11,303 bases of DNA from Oscillospiraceae bacterium. GTDB lineage: Bacteria; Bacillota_A; Clostridia; Oscillospirales; Oscillospiraceae. The notes beneath the pieces are model-generated. The model was not told the DNA's origin, made no database searches, and saw only the letters and a program-made list of their open reading frames with translations. The stretch covers positions 1 through 11,303 of the forward strand of contig JAGBAI010000068.1 of NCBI GenBank assembly GCA_017939025.1, written 5' to 3'. Position 1 is the stretch's first letter. Each line of letters begins with the position of its first letter. The position numbers and the translations under genes are program-made. This document shows, in pieces, positions 1 to 6,601 of this stretch.

Positions 1-150
1 CCGGACGCAAAGTTTATGGCCCTGTCCAGCGGGACCATCGACCTGTTTTTCTGGAACTTCTACGGGCGGTTTATTTCCGAGGACTATGAGATCTCACAGC
101 CCTACCTGACGGACTACGGCGCTTTCCTGATCCGGGCTGAAACGAAGTGA
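1..150 (+). CDS. C-terminal end of an unrecognised protein (partial)
   Basis: An open frame runs from the first base of the window to a TGA at 148-150 and gives the last 49 residues of a protein (ending ...FLIRAETK). The gene begins outside the window. I do not recognise it. The pattern SGTIDLFFWNF...ISQPYLTDYGAFLIR faintly recalls the ligand-binding lobes of family 3 solute-binding proteins, but this is weak and I assign no function. It lies 45 bp upstream of the hydantoinase gene on the same strand with no visible terminator between them, so co-transcription is possible. The gap is AT-rich and could also hold a promoter. Confidence 0.7.
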   Translation, partial: PDAKFMALSSGTIDLFFWNFYGRFISEDYEISQPYLTDYGAFLIRAETK

Positions 151-178
151 TCAATAAATAACATAAATATAGAAGCCG

Positions 179-185
179 AAAGGAG
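179..185 (+). promoter_or_regulatory. Ribosome binding site of the hydantoinase gene
   Basis: AAAGGAG lies 10 nt upstream of the ATG at 196 and supports that start. No other in-frame start with a better site is seen in the 45-bp gap. Confidence 0.7.
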
Positions 186-195
186 TGTACTTACC

Positions 196-1563
196 ATGGA
201 TCTGGTGATCAAAAATGGCACCATCGTTACCGACAGCGAGATGTTCCGGGCTGACCTTGCGGTAAAAGATGGAAAAATCGCGGCCATAGGAAATGATTTG
301 CCTACGGAGGGCTGTCCCTGCATTGTGGATGCCGCGGGCAAGCTGGTACTGCCGGGAGCCATCGATGCGCATACCCATCTGGAAATGCCCTTCGGCGGCA
401 CCATTTCTGCCGACAGCTACTTTACCGGCACACGGGCCGCAGCCTGCGGTGGAACCACCACTGTATTTGACTTTGTGCTTCAGGACTTTGACGAACCTAT
501 GGTGGATGCTGTCAAGCGCAGAGAGGCTCTTTGTGCGCCGCAGGCCGCCGTGGATTACGCTTTCCACATTGGCGTAAAGGATGTGCGCGGTGATCTGCTG
601 AATTCTATGAAGGACGCTGTGGAGTACGGTGTGCCCTCCTTCAAGGTGTTCATGGTCTATGACTTCGGCGTGACCGACGGCGTATTCTATCAGGTTTTGG
701 AAAAGTCCAAGGAGATCGGCGCCCTCATCAGCGTCCATGCGGAGAATAACGAGATGGTCAATATGCTCACTGAGCGGTACATCTCCCAGGGCAAGACCGA
801 TGCCTGGCACCACTATCTGTCCCGCCCCGAATTTGTGGAGGGTGAGGCCGACGAGCGGGCCATTGCATGGGCTAAATCTCTGAACGCGCCTCTCTACATC
901 GTGCATCTGGCCAACGCCCAGGGCGTCACCGCTGTCACCAAGGCGAAGGAGGAAGGCTATCCCATCTACGCTGAGACCTGCCCCCAGTACCTCCACTTCA
1001 CCTCCGAGGTCTACAAACGGAAGGATGGACGCAATTTCGTCTGCTCGCCGCCCATTAAGGGGCAGGCCAGCCAAGACGCCCTGTGGGCTGCCATCAGACG
1101 GGGAGACATTGACACCATCGCCACCGACCACTGCCCCTTCCGGCAGGAGGAGAAGGACTGGGGGCTCCACGACTTCCGCAAGATCCCCAACGGCTGCGCC
1201 GGTATTGAAAACATGTACCCCTACATACTGTCCAAGGCCAACGAGGGCATCATTTCCTTCCCCAAAGCAGTGGAGCTGTGCGCTGCGAATCCCGCCCGTA
1301 TCTTCGGATGCGAAAGCAAGGGATCCTTGGCTGTGGGCAAGGATGCGGACATCGTGATATACGACCCGGAAAAGGATTTCACCATCACCAATGCGGCCAT
1401 GCATTCCGATTGTGACCACACCATCTGGGAGGGCATTACACTCCACGGGTATCCGGTGCAGACCTGGTCCCGGGGGCGGTTGGTCTATGACAACGGAGAA
1501 TTTAAGGGCGAGGCCGGCTGGGGTCGGTTCGTAAAACGCTGCCTGCGGGGAGGGAAGCTATGA
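196..1563 (+). CDS. hydA: Dihydropyrimidinase / hydantoinase (cyclic amidohydrolase)
   Basis: A 455-residue cytoplasmic metal-dependent amidohydrolase, full length for the dihydropyrimidinase/D-hydantoinase family. These enzymes hydrolyse the cyclic amide of 5,6-dihydropyrimidines or 5-substituted hydantoins to N-carbamoyl acids. The binuclear metal site is complete: HxH at H59/H61 (DAHTH), the carboxylated lysine K150 (SFKVFMVY), H181 (VHAENNE), H237 (IVHLANAQG) and D311 (ATDHCPF). Y155, five residues after the lysine, matches the conserved substrate-contacting tyrosine of D-hydantoinases. The C-terminal segment GSLAVGKDADIVIYD is the usual small beta-domain closure. The gene overlaps the downstream transporter start by 4 bp (ATGA), so the two are translationally coupled. 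Substrate choice among dihydrouracil, hydantoin and related rings cannot be read from sequence. An allantoinase is less likely given the overall family pattern. Confidence 0.93.
   Translation: MDLVIKNGTIVTDSEMFRADLAVKDGKIAAIGNDLPTEGCPCIVDAAGKLVLPGAIDAHTHLEMPFGGTISADSYFTGTRAAACGGTTTVFDFVLQDFDEPMVDAVKRREALCAPQAAVDYAFHIGVKDVRGDLLNSMKDAVEYGVPSFKVFMVYDFGVTDGVFYQVLEKSKEIGALISVHAENNEMVNMLTERYISQGKTDAWHHYLSRPEFVEGEADERAIAWAKSLNAPLYIVHLANAQGVTAVTKAKEEGYPIYAETCPQYLHFTSEVYKRKDGRNFVCSPPIKGQASQDALWAAIRRGDIDTIATDHCPFRQEEKDWGLHDFRKIPNGCAGIENMYPYILSKANEGIISFPKAVELCAANPARIFGCESKGSLAVGKDADIVIYDPEKDFTITNAAMHSDCDHTIWEGITLHGYPVQTWSRGRLVYDNGEFKGEAGWGRFVKRCLRGGKL
1549..1554 (+). promoter_or_regulatory. Ribosome binding site of the transporter gene inside the hydantoinase 3' end
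   Basis: GGAGGG lies 5 nt before the ATG at 1560. It is embedded in the last codons of the hydantoinase gene, which fixes the overlapping start. Confidence 0.6.
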
Positions 1564-3155
1564 GTAAGATCACACAGCAGCGGAAGAATGACCTCTTTGA
1601 GCTGACCGAAGAGACGCGGGCGGAGCTCAGTCAGTCCAAATACTATAACGACGACCTCTCGCCCACAACGGTCGCCCAGAGAAACTGGAAAACCGGCAGC
1701 ATCTGTAACCTTTGGATCGGAATGTCCATCTGCATTCCGTCCCTCTCAGTGGCCTCATCCCTAATTATTCTGGGGGTATCGCCCTTGCTGTCCATCCTAA
1801 ACGTAATCCTGGGCAATCTGATTGCGCTTATCCCCATTCAGCTCAACTCCCAGATTGGGACCAAGTATGGCATTCCTTTTCCCATCTTCTCCCGCATGGT
1901 GTTTGGCAACAAGGGGGCACAGCTGCCCACCATTGCCCGGTCGCTGGTGGCCTGCGGCTGGACCTCGGTGCAGGCATGGGTCGGCGGCGGCGCGGTGGCA
2001 GCTCTGATTGGTATTCTTGTTCCCAGTTTTTCCGATCCCGCCATCACCGTGGCCATGCCCGGTAACCCATCCGTGCAGTTCGGCCAGCTCATCGGCTTTT
2101 TTATCTTCATGGTCCTGGTCTTTCTGGTGGCCTACAATGGGTTGGATCAGGTCAAATGGGTACAGGATATTGGCGGTCCGGTGCTGCTGGTGGTCATCGT
2201 GCTGCTGGGCTACTGGTCCATCGATATGCTCCACGACGGCGGCTATACCATTCTGGATGCCTTCTCTCAGGGCAACGACTGGGCGGCGCTGGAGGCCAAC
2301 GGAGGCTTCGCCTTCGTCTATATGGCCGGACTTACCGCCAATATCGCTTTCTGGGCCACCATGGCGCTAAACATTCCCGATTTTTCCCGCTATGCTGCCA
2401 GCCAGAAAGCCCAATTCCGGGGCCAGCTGCTGGGTATGCCCGGCCCCATGGCCCTGTGCGCCTTCGTGGGCGCCCTGTTCGGACAAGCTACCAAGCTGAC
2501 TCTGGGGACGGCCATGTTTGATCCCACCGGCCTATTCTACTATGTGGACAGCAAGCTGCTGGTAGCCGTGGCCTCCATCGGTGTGATGATGGCAACCGTC
2601 ACCACCTGTGTGGCTGCCAATGTGGTTGCTCCAGCAAACGGCTTTTCCAACATAGCGCCCTCGAAGATCAGTTACAAGAAAGGCGTCATGATCACGGTAG
2701 TCATTTCCATCTGTGTTATGCAGCCATGGTTCATCTACGGCTCCGGTTCCGCTTACATCTTCACCTGGCTGAATAATTACGGCACTATCATCGCACCCAT
2801 TGCGGCTATTCTGATCGCTGACTACTTCTTCGTTAAAAAGAAACTGGTGGATGTGGCCAGTCTGTATAAAGGAGAAGGCGGACGTTATTGGTACAGCGGC
2901 GGCGTCAACTGGAGCGGAATGCTGGCGTGGCTGTGTTCGTTCCCCATCCCGCTGCTTTGGAACAGCGTGTTCGCCTGGAACGCCGCCTCTGGCGCTGCCC
3001 CCAACTTCATGCACTATCTGGCCGCCAACGGCTATATTGTTTCCTTTATCATTGGTTTGGTTGTCTATGTAATCCTAATGCGACGCACACAGGGTAGAAC
3101 CGGCTATGGCTATGTCACGCAGGCTGAGTATGACGCATTTACCAAGAATGGTTAA
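1560..3155 (+). CDS. NCS1-family nucleobase/hydantoin/allantoin transporter
   Basis: A 531-residue integral membrane protein with about 12 hydrophobic segments, of the nucleobase:cation symporter-1 family (LeuT fold, Na+ or H+ coupled). Family marks are visible in order: YYNDDLSPTTVAQRNW at about 28-43 before TM1, LWIGMSICIPS in TM1, GTKYGIPFPIFSRMVFG at 100-116, ACGWTSVQAWVGG in TM3, NIPDFSRYA at 271-279 and ANVVAPANGFSN at 353-364. W134, Q138 and N354 align by spacing with the substrate-binding W117, Q121 and N318 of the hydantoin transporter Mhp1. The position between a hydantoinase and a carbamoylase-like hydrolase mirrors known hydantoin-utilisation clusters (hyuP with hyuH and hyuC). 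It probably imports the ring substrate opened by the upstream enzyme. The exact substrate (hydantoin, uracil, allantoin) is inferred only. Confidence 0.9.
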   Translation: MSKITQQRKNDLFELTEETRAELSQSKYYNDDLSPTTVAQRNWKTGSICNLWIGMSICIPSLSVASSLIILGVSPLLSILNVILGNLIALIPIQLNSQIGTKYGIPFPIFSRMVFGNKGAQLPTIARSLVACGWTSVQAWVGGGAVAALIGILVPSFSDPAITVAMPGNPSVQFGQLIGFFIFMVLVFLVAYNGLDQVKWVQDIGGPVLLVVIVLLGYWSIDMLHDGGYTILDAFSQGNDWAALEANGGFAFVYMAGLTANIAFWATMALNIPDFSRYAASQKAQFRGQLLGMPGPMALCAFVGALFGQATKLTLGTAMFDPTGLFYYVDSKLLVAVASIGVMMATVTTCVAANVVAPANGFSNIAPSKISYKKGVMITVVISICVMQPWFIYGSGSAYIFTWLNNYGTIIAPIAAILIADYFFVKKKLVDVASLYKGEGGRYWYSGGVNWSGMLAWLCSFPIPLLWNSVFAWNAASGAAPNFMHYLAANGYIVSFIIGLVVYVILMRRTQGRTGYGYVTQAEYDAFTKNG

Positions 3156-3194
3156 GGCATTACAATTAAAAACTTATGTTTTTGATATTTTAGA

Positions 3195-3202
3195 AAGGAA
3201 GG
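3195..3202 (+). promoter_or_regulatory. Ribosome binding site of the M20 hydrolase gene
   Basis: AAGGAAGG lies 9 nt upstream of the ATG at 3212, within an AT-rich 56-bp gap after the transporter stop. No terminator is seen in that gap, so the three genes are probably one operon. Confidence 0.6.
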
Positions 3203-3211
3203 TTCCATCTC

Positions 3212-4477
3212 ATGTATCAATGCGATCTGGCCAGAATGGCCGAAAAGATACATACATTTGCTACCTTTGGTGACGCCGGTCACGGAGGGATCACCCGTTA
3301 TTCTCTGTCTGAAGCCGCAAGACAGGCCCGGGGGTATTTCACCGATAGAATGACGAAAATCGGCGCTGCCATCACCACAGATGATATGGGCAATATGTAT
3401 GCCACCATCCCCGGAAGTGACCCCAGTGCCAAGCGGATCGTCATGGCATCCCACTGCGACTCGGTGAAGAACGGCGGTAACTATGACGGTATTCTGGGCG
3501 TCATCGGTGCTATGGAGGTGCTGGAGACCGTAGCAGCGGAGAATATCCCCCACAGGCACCCCCTGACCGCCATGATCTGGACCAATGAGGAGGGTTCTTT
3601 GTATCCTCCCGCCATGATGTCCTCCGGCGTGGTCTGCTATGACTATCTGCCTGAAAACATCGCCAAGGGTTTCAAGCATGAAAATATGATGGCTTCCAAA
3701 AGCGTGGAAGACAAAATGACCACCTTCGGGCAGGCGTTGGATGCCTCCGGTTACAAGGGGGACAAGGCCAACCGTCTGAATCCGAAGCAGTATAAGGCCA
3801 TGTTTGAGCTGCACATTGAGCAGGGTCCTATTCTGGAGAATGCCGGAAACGATGTAGGCGTGGTCACCTGTGTGCTGGGTATGTTCAATAGTCGCATCCG
3901 CTTCTACGGTCAGGCCGCCCACGCCGGGACCTTCCCCATGGAGTACCGAAAGGATGCCCTATACGCTGCCGCCCAGGCCCTTTGCTGGCTACATGAGGAG
4001 ATCGACAAGCTGGGCCGTCCGGAGTTGGTATACACCACTGGAGAAATCGTGGCCCACCCCTGCGTCCACACCGTCATCCCTGACTATGTGGACTTCTCCA
4101 TCGACGTGCGCCACGAAGATCCCGATGTGCTTGGAAAGGTCTATGAGATTGTTCACAGCTGCGCCCGCCGTGAATGGGCCAGATGCCGCTGCGAGGTAGC
4201 CGACCAGTGGAATCGGGATACGGTGTACTTCGACAAAACTCTGGTGGGCTATGTGAAGCAGGCCGCCGAGGAGCTGGACAGCAAGCACCAGTACATCAAT
4301 TCCGGTGCTGGACATGACGCCCAGTTTGCCTCCTATATGCTGCCCACTACCATGATTTTTGTCTCCTCTGAAAAGGGCCTTTCCCACTGTGAGCCGGAAC
4401 ATACCAGCGATGAGACCTGTACGGAGGGCGCCAGCGTATTGCTGAACGCTGTTCTGAGATGTGACACCGCCGAATAA
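3212..4477 (+). CDS. M20-family Zn-dependent amidohydrolase (N-carbamoyl amino acid hydrolase / beta-ureidopropionase type)
   Basis: A 421-residue cytoplasmic hydrolase of the hydantoinase/carbamoylase branch of peptidase family M20, normal in length. Members cleave N-carbamoyl-L-amino acids, beta-ureidopropionate or allantoate, releasing CO2 and NH3. The binuclear site is visible: H81 (ASHCDSV), bridging D92 (YDGILG), E126/E127 (TNEEG), H201 (ELHIEQGP) and H392 (GLSHCEPEHT). The dimerisation-domain motif GQAAHAGTFPMEYRKDA at 233-249 carries R246, which contacts the substrate carboxylate in the family, and SGAGHDA holds H368. Its place behind a cyclic amidohydrolase and NCS1 transporter suggests that it removes the carbamoyl group from the ring-opened product. 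Allantoate amidohydrolase activity cannot be excluded by sequence. The gene ends 41 bp before a strong terminator. Confidence 0.9.
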   Translation: MYQCDLARMAEKIHTFATFGDAGHGGITRYSLSEAARQARGYFTDRMTKIGAAITTDDMGNMYATIPGSDPSAKRIVMASHCDSVKNGGNYDGILGVIGAMEVLETVAAENIPHRHPLTAMIWTNEEGSLYPPAMMSSGVVCYDYLPENIAKGFKHENMMASKSVEDKMTTFGQALDASGYKGDKANRLNPKQYKAMFELHIEQGPILENAGNDVGVVTCVLGMFNSRIRFYGQAAHAGTFPMEYRKDALYAAAQALCWLHEEIDKLGRPELVYTTGEIVAHPCVHTVIPDYVDFSIDVRHEDPDVLGKVYEIVHSCARREWARCRCEVADQWNRDTVYFDKTLVGYVKQAAEELDSKHQYINSGAGHDAQFASYMLPTTMIFVSSEKGLSHCEPEHTSDETCTEGASVLLNAVLRCDTAE

Positions 4478-4518
4478 GGCATCGGCAGCGATCTACGCGA
4501 AAAAAGAATATAAAAAGA

Positions 4519-4557
4519 AAAGCGTGCATATGAGGCCAATGCCTCAATGCACGCTTT
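4519..4557. terminator. Bidirectional intrinsic terminator between hydrolase and kinase genes
   Basis: An 11-bp stem AAAGCGTGCAT/ATGCACGCTTT (4519-4529 with 4547-4557) is continued by a 6-bp stem TGAGGC/GCCTCA around a CAAT loop, with one bulged A at 4530. On the plus strand it is followed by TTTCTT. On the minus strand it is followed by TTTCTTTTTA. It sits between two convergent genes and probably ends both transcripts. Confidence 0.9.
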
Positions 4558-4598
4558 CTTGCAAGCAGATACGTCAGCATATCTGTTTTCCCAAATGC

Positions 4599-6566
4599 TT
4601 ATACATTGGAAACCATGGGTAGCCGCAAAGTGAACACGCTGCCCTTGCCCAGCTGTGAACGCACCTCCACCGTGCCGCCATGCTCCAGAGCTATGGCGCG
4701 CACCAGGTACAGACCCAGCCCCTCGCCGCTTCCATCCGGTCGGTTGGTAAACCCCCGGTCAAAGACCCGGGACAGATCCTTCGGGGCGATGCCAGCGCCG
4801 GTATCCGACACGGTGATGAGAGCCTTGCCCTCTTCCTCCCCCAGAGACAGGGTGATAACGCCGTCCTCCGGAGTAAAAGAGACCGCATTATAGCACAGAT
4901 TTTCAAGTGCCGAGCGCAAACGCTCAATATCGCCGGAGATCGTTAAGACCTTGTTGGGTAATTCCAGCAGGAAGGATTGCCCGAACAACTCCATATCCGG
5001 CCTGTTATCTTCATGGAAACTCTGCAAAAAAGTGTTCAGGCAGACAGGCTCCCCATGGAACAGGCCTCGTTCTCCACGGGAAAATCCCTGTAGCAAATCA
5101 AAGCGATCCTCTACCGCTACGACGCGGTCAGACAGGGCGTTTAGGTATCCGGTGGTCTCTCCGTCCAGTGCGACCCCGCCGCCACGTACCAGATCCGCGT
5201 AGCTGCGCACGGCGGTGAGCGGATTTTTCAGGTCATGGATCAGATTGGCCAGCAGTTCCTTGCGCTCGGCCAGCAGGGTTTCCAGGGAGCGCGTCTTGCG
5301 GTCCACTTCCTCTTGAAGATGCAGGGTCAACCGTCGGTTTTCAGCCGTTAAAAGGACACCTCGGTGAACCATCAGTGCAGCAAAACCTGCCACCAGCGCA
5401 AAACCGCCGTATTCCTCCGGCCATGCGCTCCGAATAGGCTCAAAGCGATTCGCTGTCAGCACCGAAACTGCCATTGTCAAGCCGTAGAACCCTGCGGCAC
5501 ACAGCAGATACCGTGACAAAATGCCATCTGCTGAAAGGCCAAGAACAGATAAGAACAGAAGATAGCCTCCTGCCAGCAGCTTCCAGACGAATAGAATGAG
5601 CCCATAGCTATTGATAAAAATAGGCGCATATGGTAGAATGAAAAGCGGAAATATGACGGTGACCGCACAAAGACCGGCAGCGGCGGGCACAGCTACCTTG
5701 CGGTGGTATTTCCGCATGACCTGTCCGCTCACTTCCCCAGCCAGTAGGATCGCCAGCAACAGGACGGCATTTCCGCAAAAGTCCTCCAGGGCATACAGCG
5801 GACGAATGGAAGGAACTCCCAGAGAGCGCAGGAAGGGATAGCACACCCGAAGCGCAAAGAAAGTGCACAAAAGTCCCATGTAGCGGTTCAGCTTATCTCT
5901 GGTGAACAACCACAGGGCCAGATTGGAGAGTGCTACAGCCAGCGCCGCAAAGCAAAGGAACCCGTACACAATCAGCCGTACTGTCAGCATTTGTGTGATG
6001 GCGGAGGGCGTCCCCACCGCCGGGGGATAATACATCCCGGAATAGTAGTGGGTGTAGTTGGCGCACTGAATCACGATCTCTGTCCGCTCGTCTGCACGGA
6101 AAGAATAGATGCCATCCACAACATGAGGGCGGTAAGGCTCCAGCGCCCCCTGCTCTCCCATCAGTGTGCCGTTGATATAGACCCGCCCGGCACACAACAG
6201 TTCCGGGAGCCAGAGGGACAGGTCAATCGGCTCTCCCCAGTTCTCCAACACCAGGCGGTAGGTCGCTTCCCCATAGGGGCTGTCCAGGTGCGCGGAGAAG
6301 TTGGGATATTGTCCGATATAAATATGCTCTGCCTCCTCGCGGCCGGCCAGAGCGTCCGGATCCAGCAGCTCGCCGGGATAGTATTCCCAGCCATCCACTA
6401 GGAACGCCGGATGTGTCAGATCAGCCTGAAGCACATTGTATCCCAGTCCGCCGGGCAGTGCGGAGGTATATTTGTTGTCGACGTAAAACAAGCCGGTAAA
6501 GGCCAACGCTCCTATCAGCAGAAAAACAATCAGGAGAAGCAAGCTTTGTCTGCGTTCTCTTTTCAT
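4599..6566 (-). CDS. Membrane sensor histidine kinase with 7TM-DISM-like sensor module
   Basis: A 655-residue sensor kinase. An uncleaved N-terminal TM segment (about 7-28) is followed by an extracytoplasmic beta-rich region (about 30-190) containing ATYRLVLENW and GRVYINGTLMGEQG. That region resembles the carbohydrate-binding-like domain of 7TMR-DISM sensors. About seven hydrophobic helices (195-405), a short coiled coil (408-438) and a complete kinase core follow: HisKA with H444 in IHDLKNPL, N-box ENLCYNAV (N560), G1 DTGAGI (588-593) and G2 GSGEGLGLYLV (612-622). I chose the ATG at 6566 because GAGG at 6574-6577 sits 7 nt upstream. The GTG at 6572 would have the Shine-Dalgarno only 1 nt away. 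The likely partner is the OmpR-type regulator at 8660-9346, on the same strand but separated by an opposing gene. Confidence 0.9.
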   Translation of the reverse strand: MKRERRQSLLLLIVFLLIGALAFTGLFYVDNKYTSALPGGLGYNVLQADLTHPAFLVDGWEYYPGELLDPDALAGREEAEHIYIGQYPNFSAHLDSPYGEATYRLVLENWGEPIDLSLWLPELLCAGRVYINGTLMGEQGALEPYRPHVVDGIYSFRADERTEIVIQCANYTHYYSGMYYPPAVGTPSAITQMLTVRLIVYGFLCFAALAVALSNLALWLFTRDKLNRYMGLLCTFFALRVCYPFLRSLGVPSIRPLYALEDFCGNAVLLLAILLAGEVSGQVMRKYHRKVAVPAAAGLCAVTVIFPLFILPYAPIFINSYGLILFVWKLLAGGYLLFLSVLGLSADGILSRYLLCAAGFYGLTMAVSVLTANRFEPIRSAWPEEYGGFALVAGFAALMVHRGVLLTAENRRLTLHLQEEVDRKTRSLETLLAERKELLANLIHDLKNPLTAVRSYADLVRGGGVALDGETTGYLNALSDRVVAVEDRFDLLQGFSRGERGLFHGEPVCLNTFLQSFHEDNRPDMELFGQSFLLELPNKVLTISGDIERLRSALENLCYNAVSFTPEDGVITLSLGEEEGKALITVSDTGAGIAPKDLSRVFDRGFTNRPDGSGEGLGLYLVRAIALEHGGTVEVRSQLGKGSVFTLRLPMVSNV

Positions 6567-6573
6567 AAGCACA

Positions 6574-6577
6574 CCTC
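6574..6577 (-). promoter_or_regulatory. Ribosome binding site deciding the kinase start (ATG 6566, not GTG 6572)
   Basis: On the minus strand GAGG is followed after 7 nt by the ATG at 6566. The GTG two codons earlier is too close to this site to use it. Confidence 0.65.
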
Positions 6578-6601
6578 ACTGGAGAAAGGTAAAGAAAGAA
6601 T

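Noticed and set aside
151..1446. Long minus-strand open frame (431 codons) opposite the hydantoinase gene
   Set aside because: The plus-strand frame encodes a full-length enzyme with all metal ligands. The antisense frame shows no recognisable domain and results from GC-rich codon use.
6564..6572. GTG at 6572 as the kinase start
   Set aside because: The Shine-Dalgarno GAGG would be only 1 nt away. It is 7 nt from the ATG at 6566.
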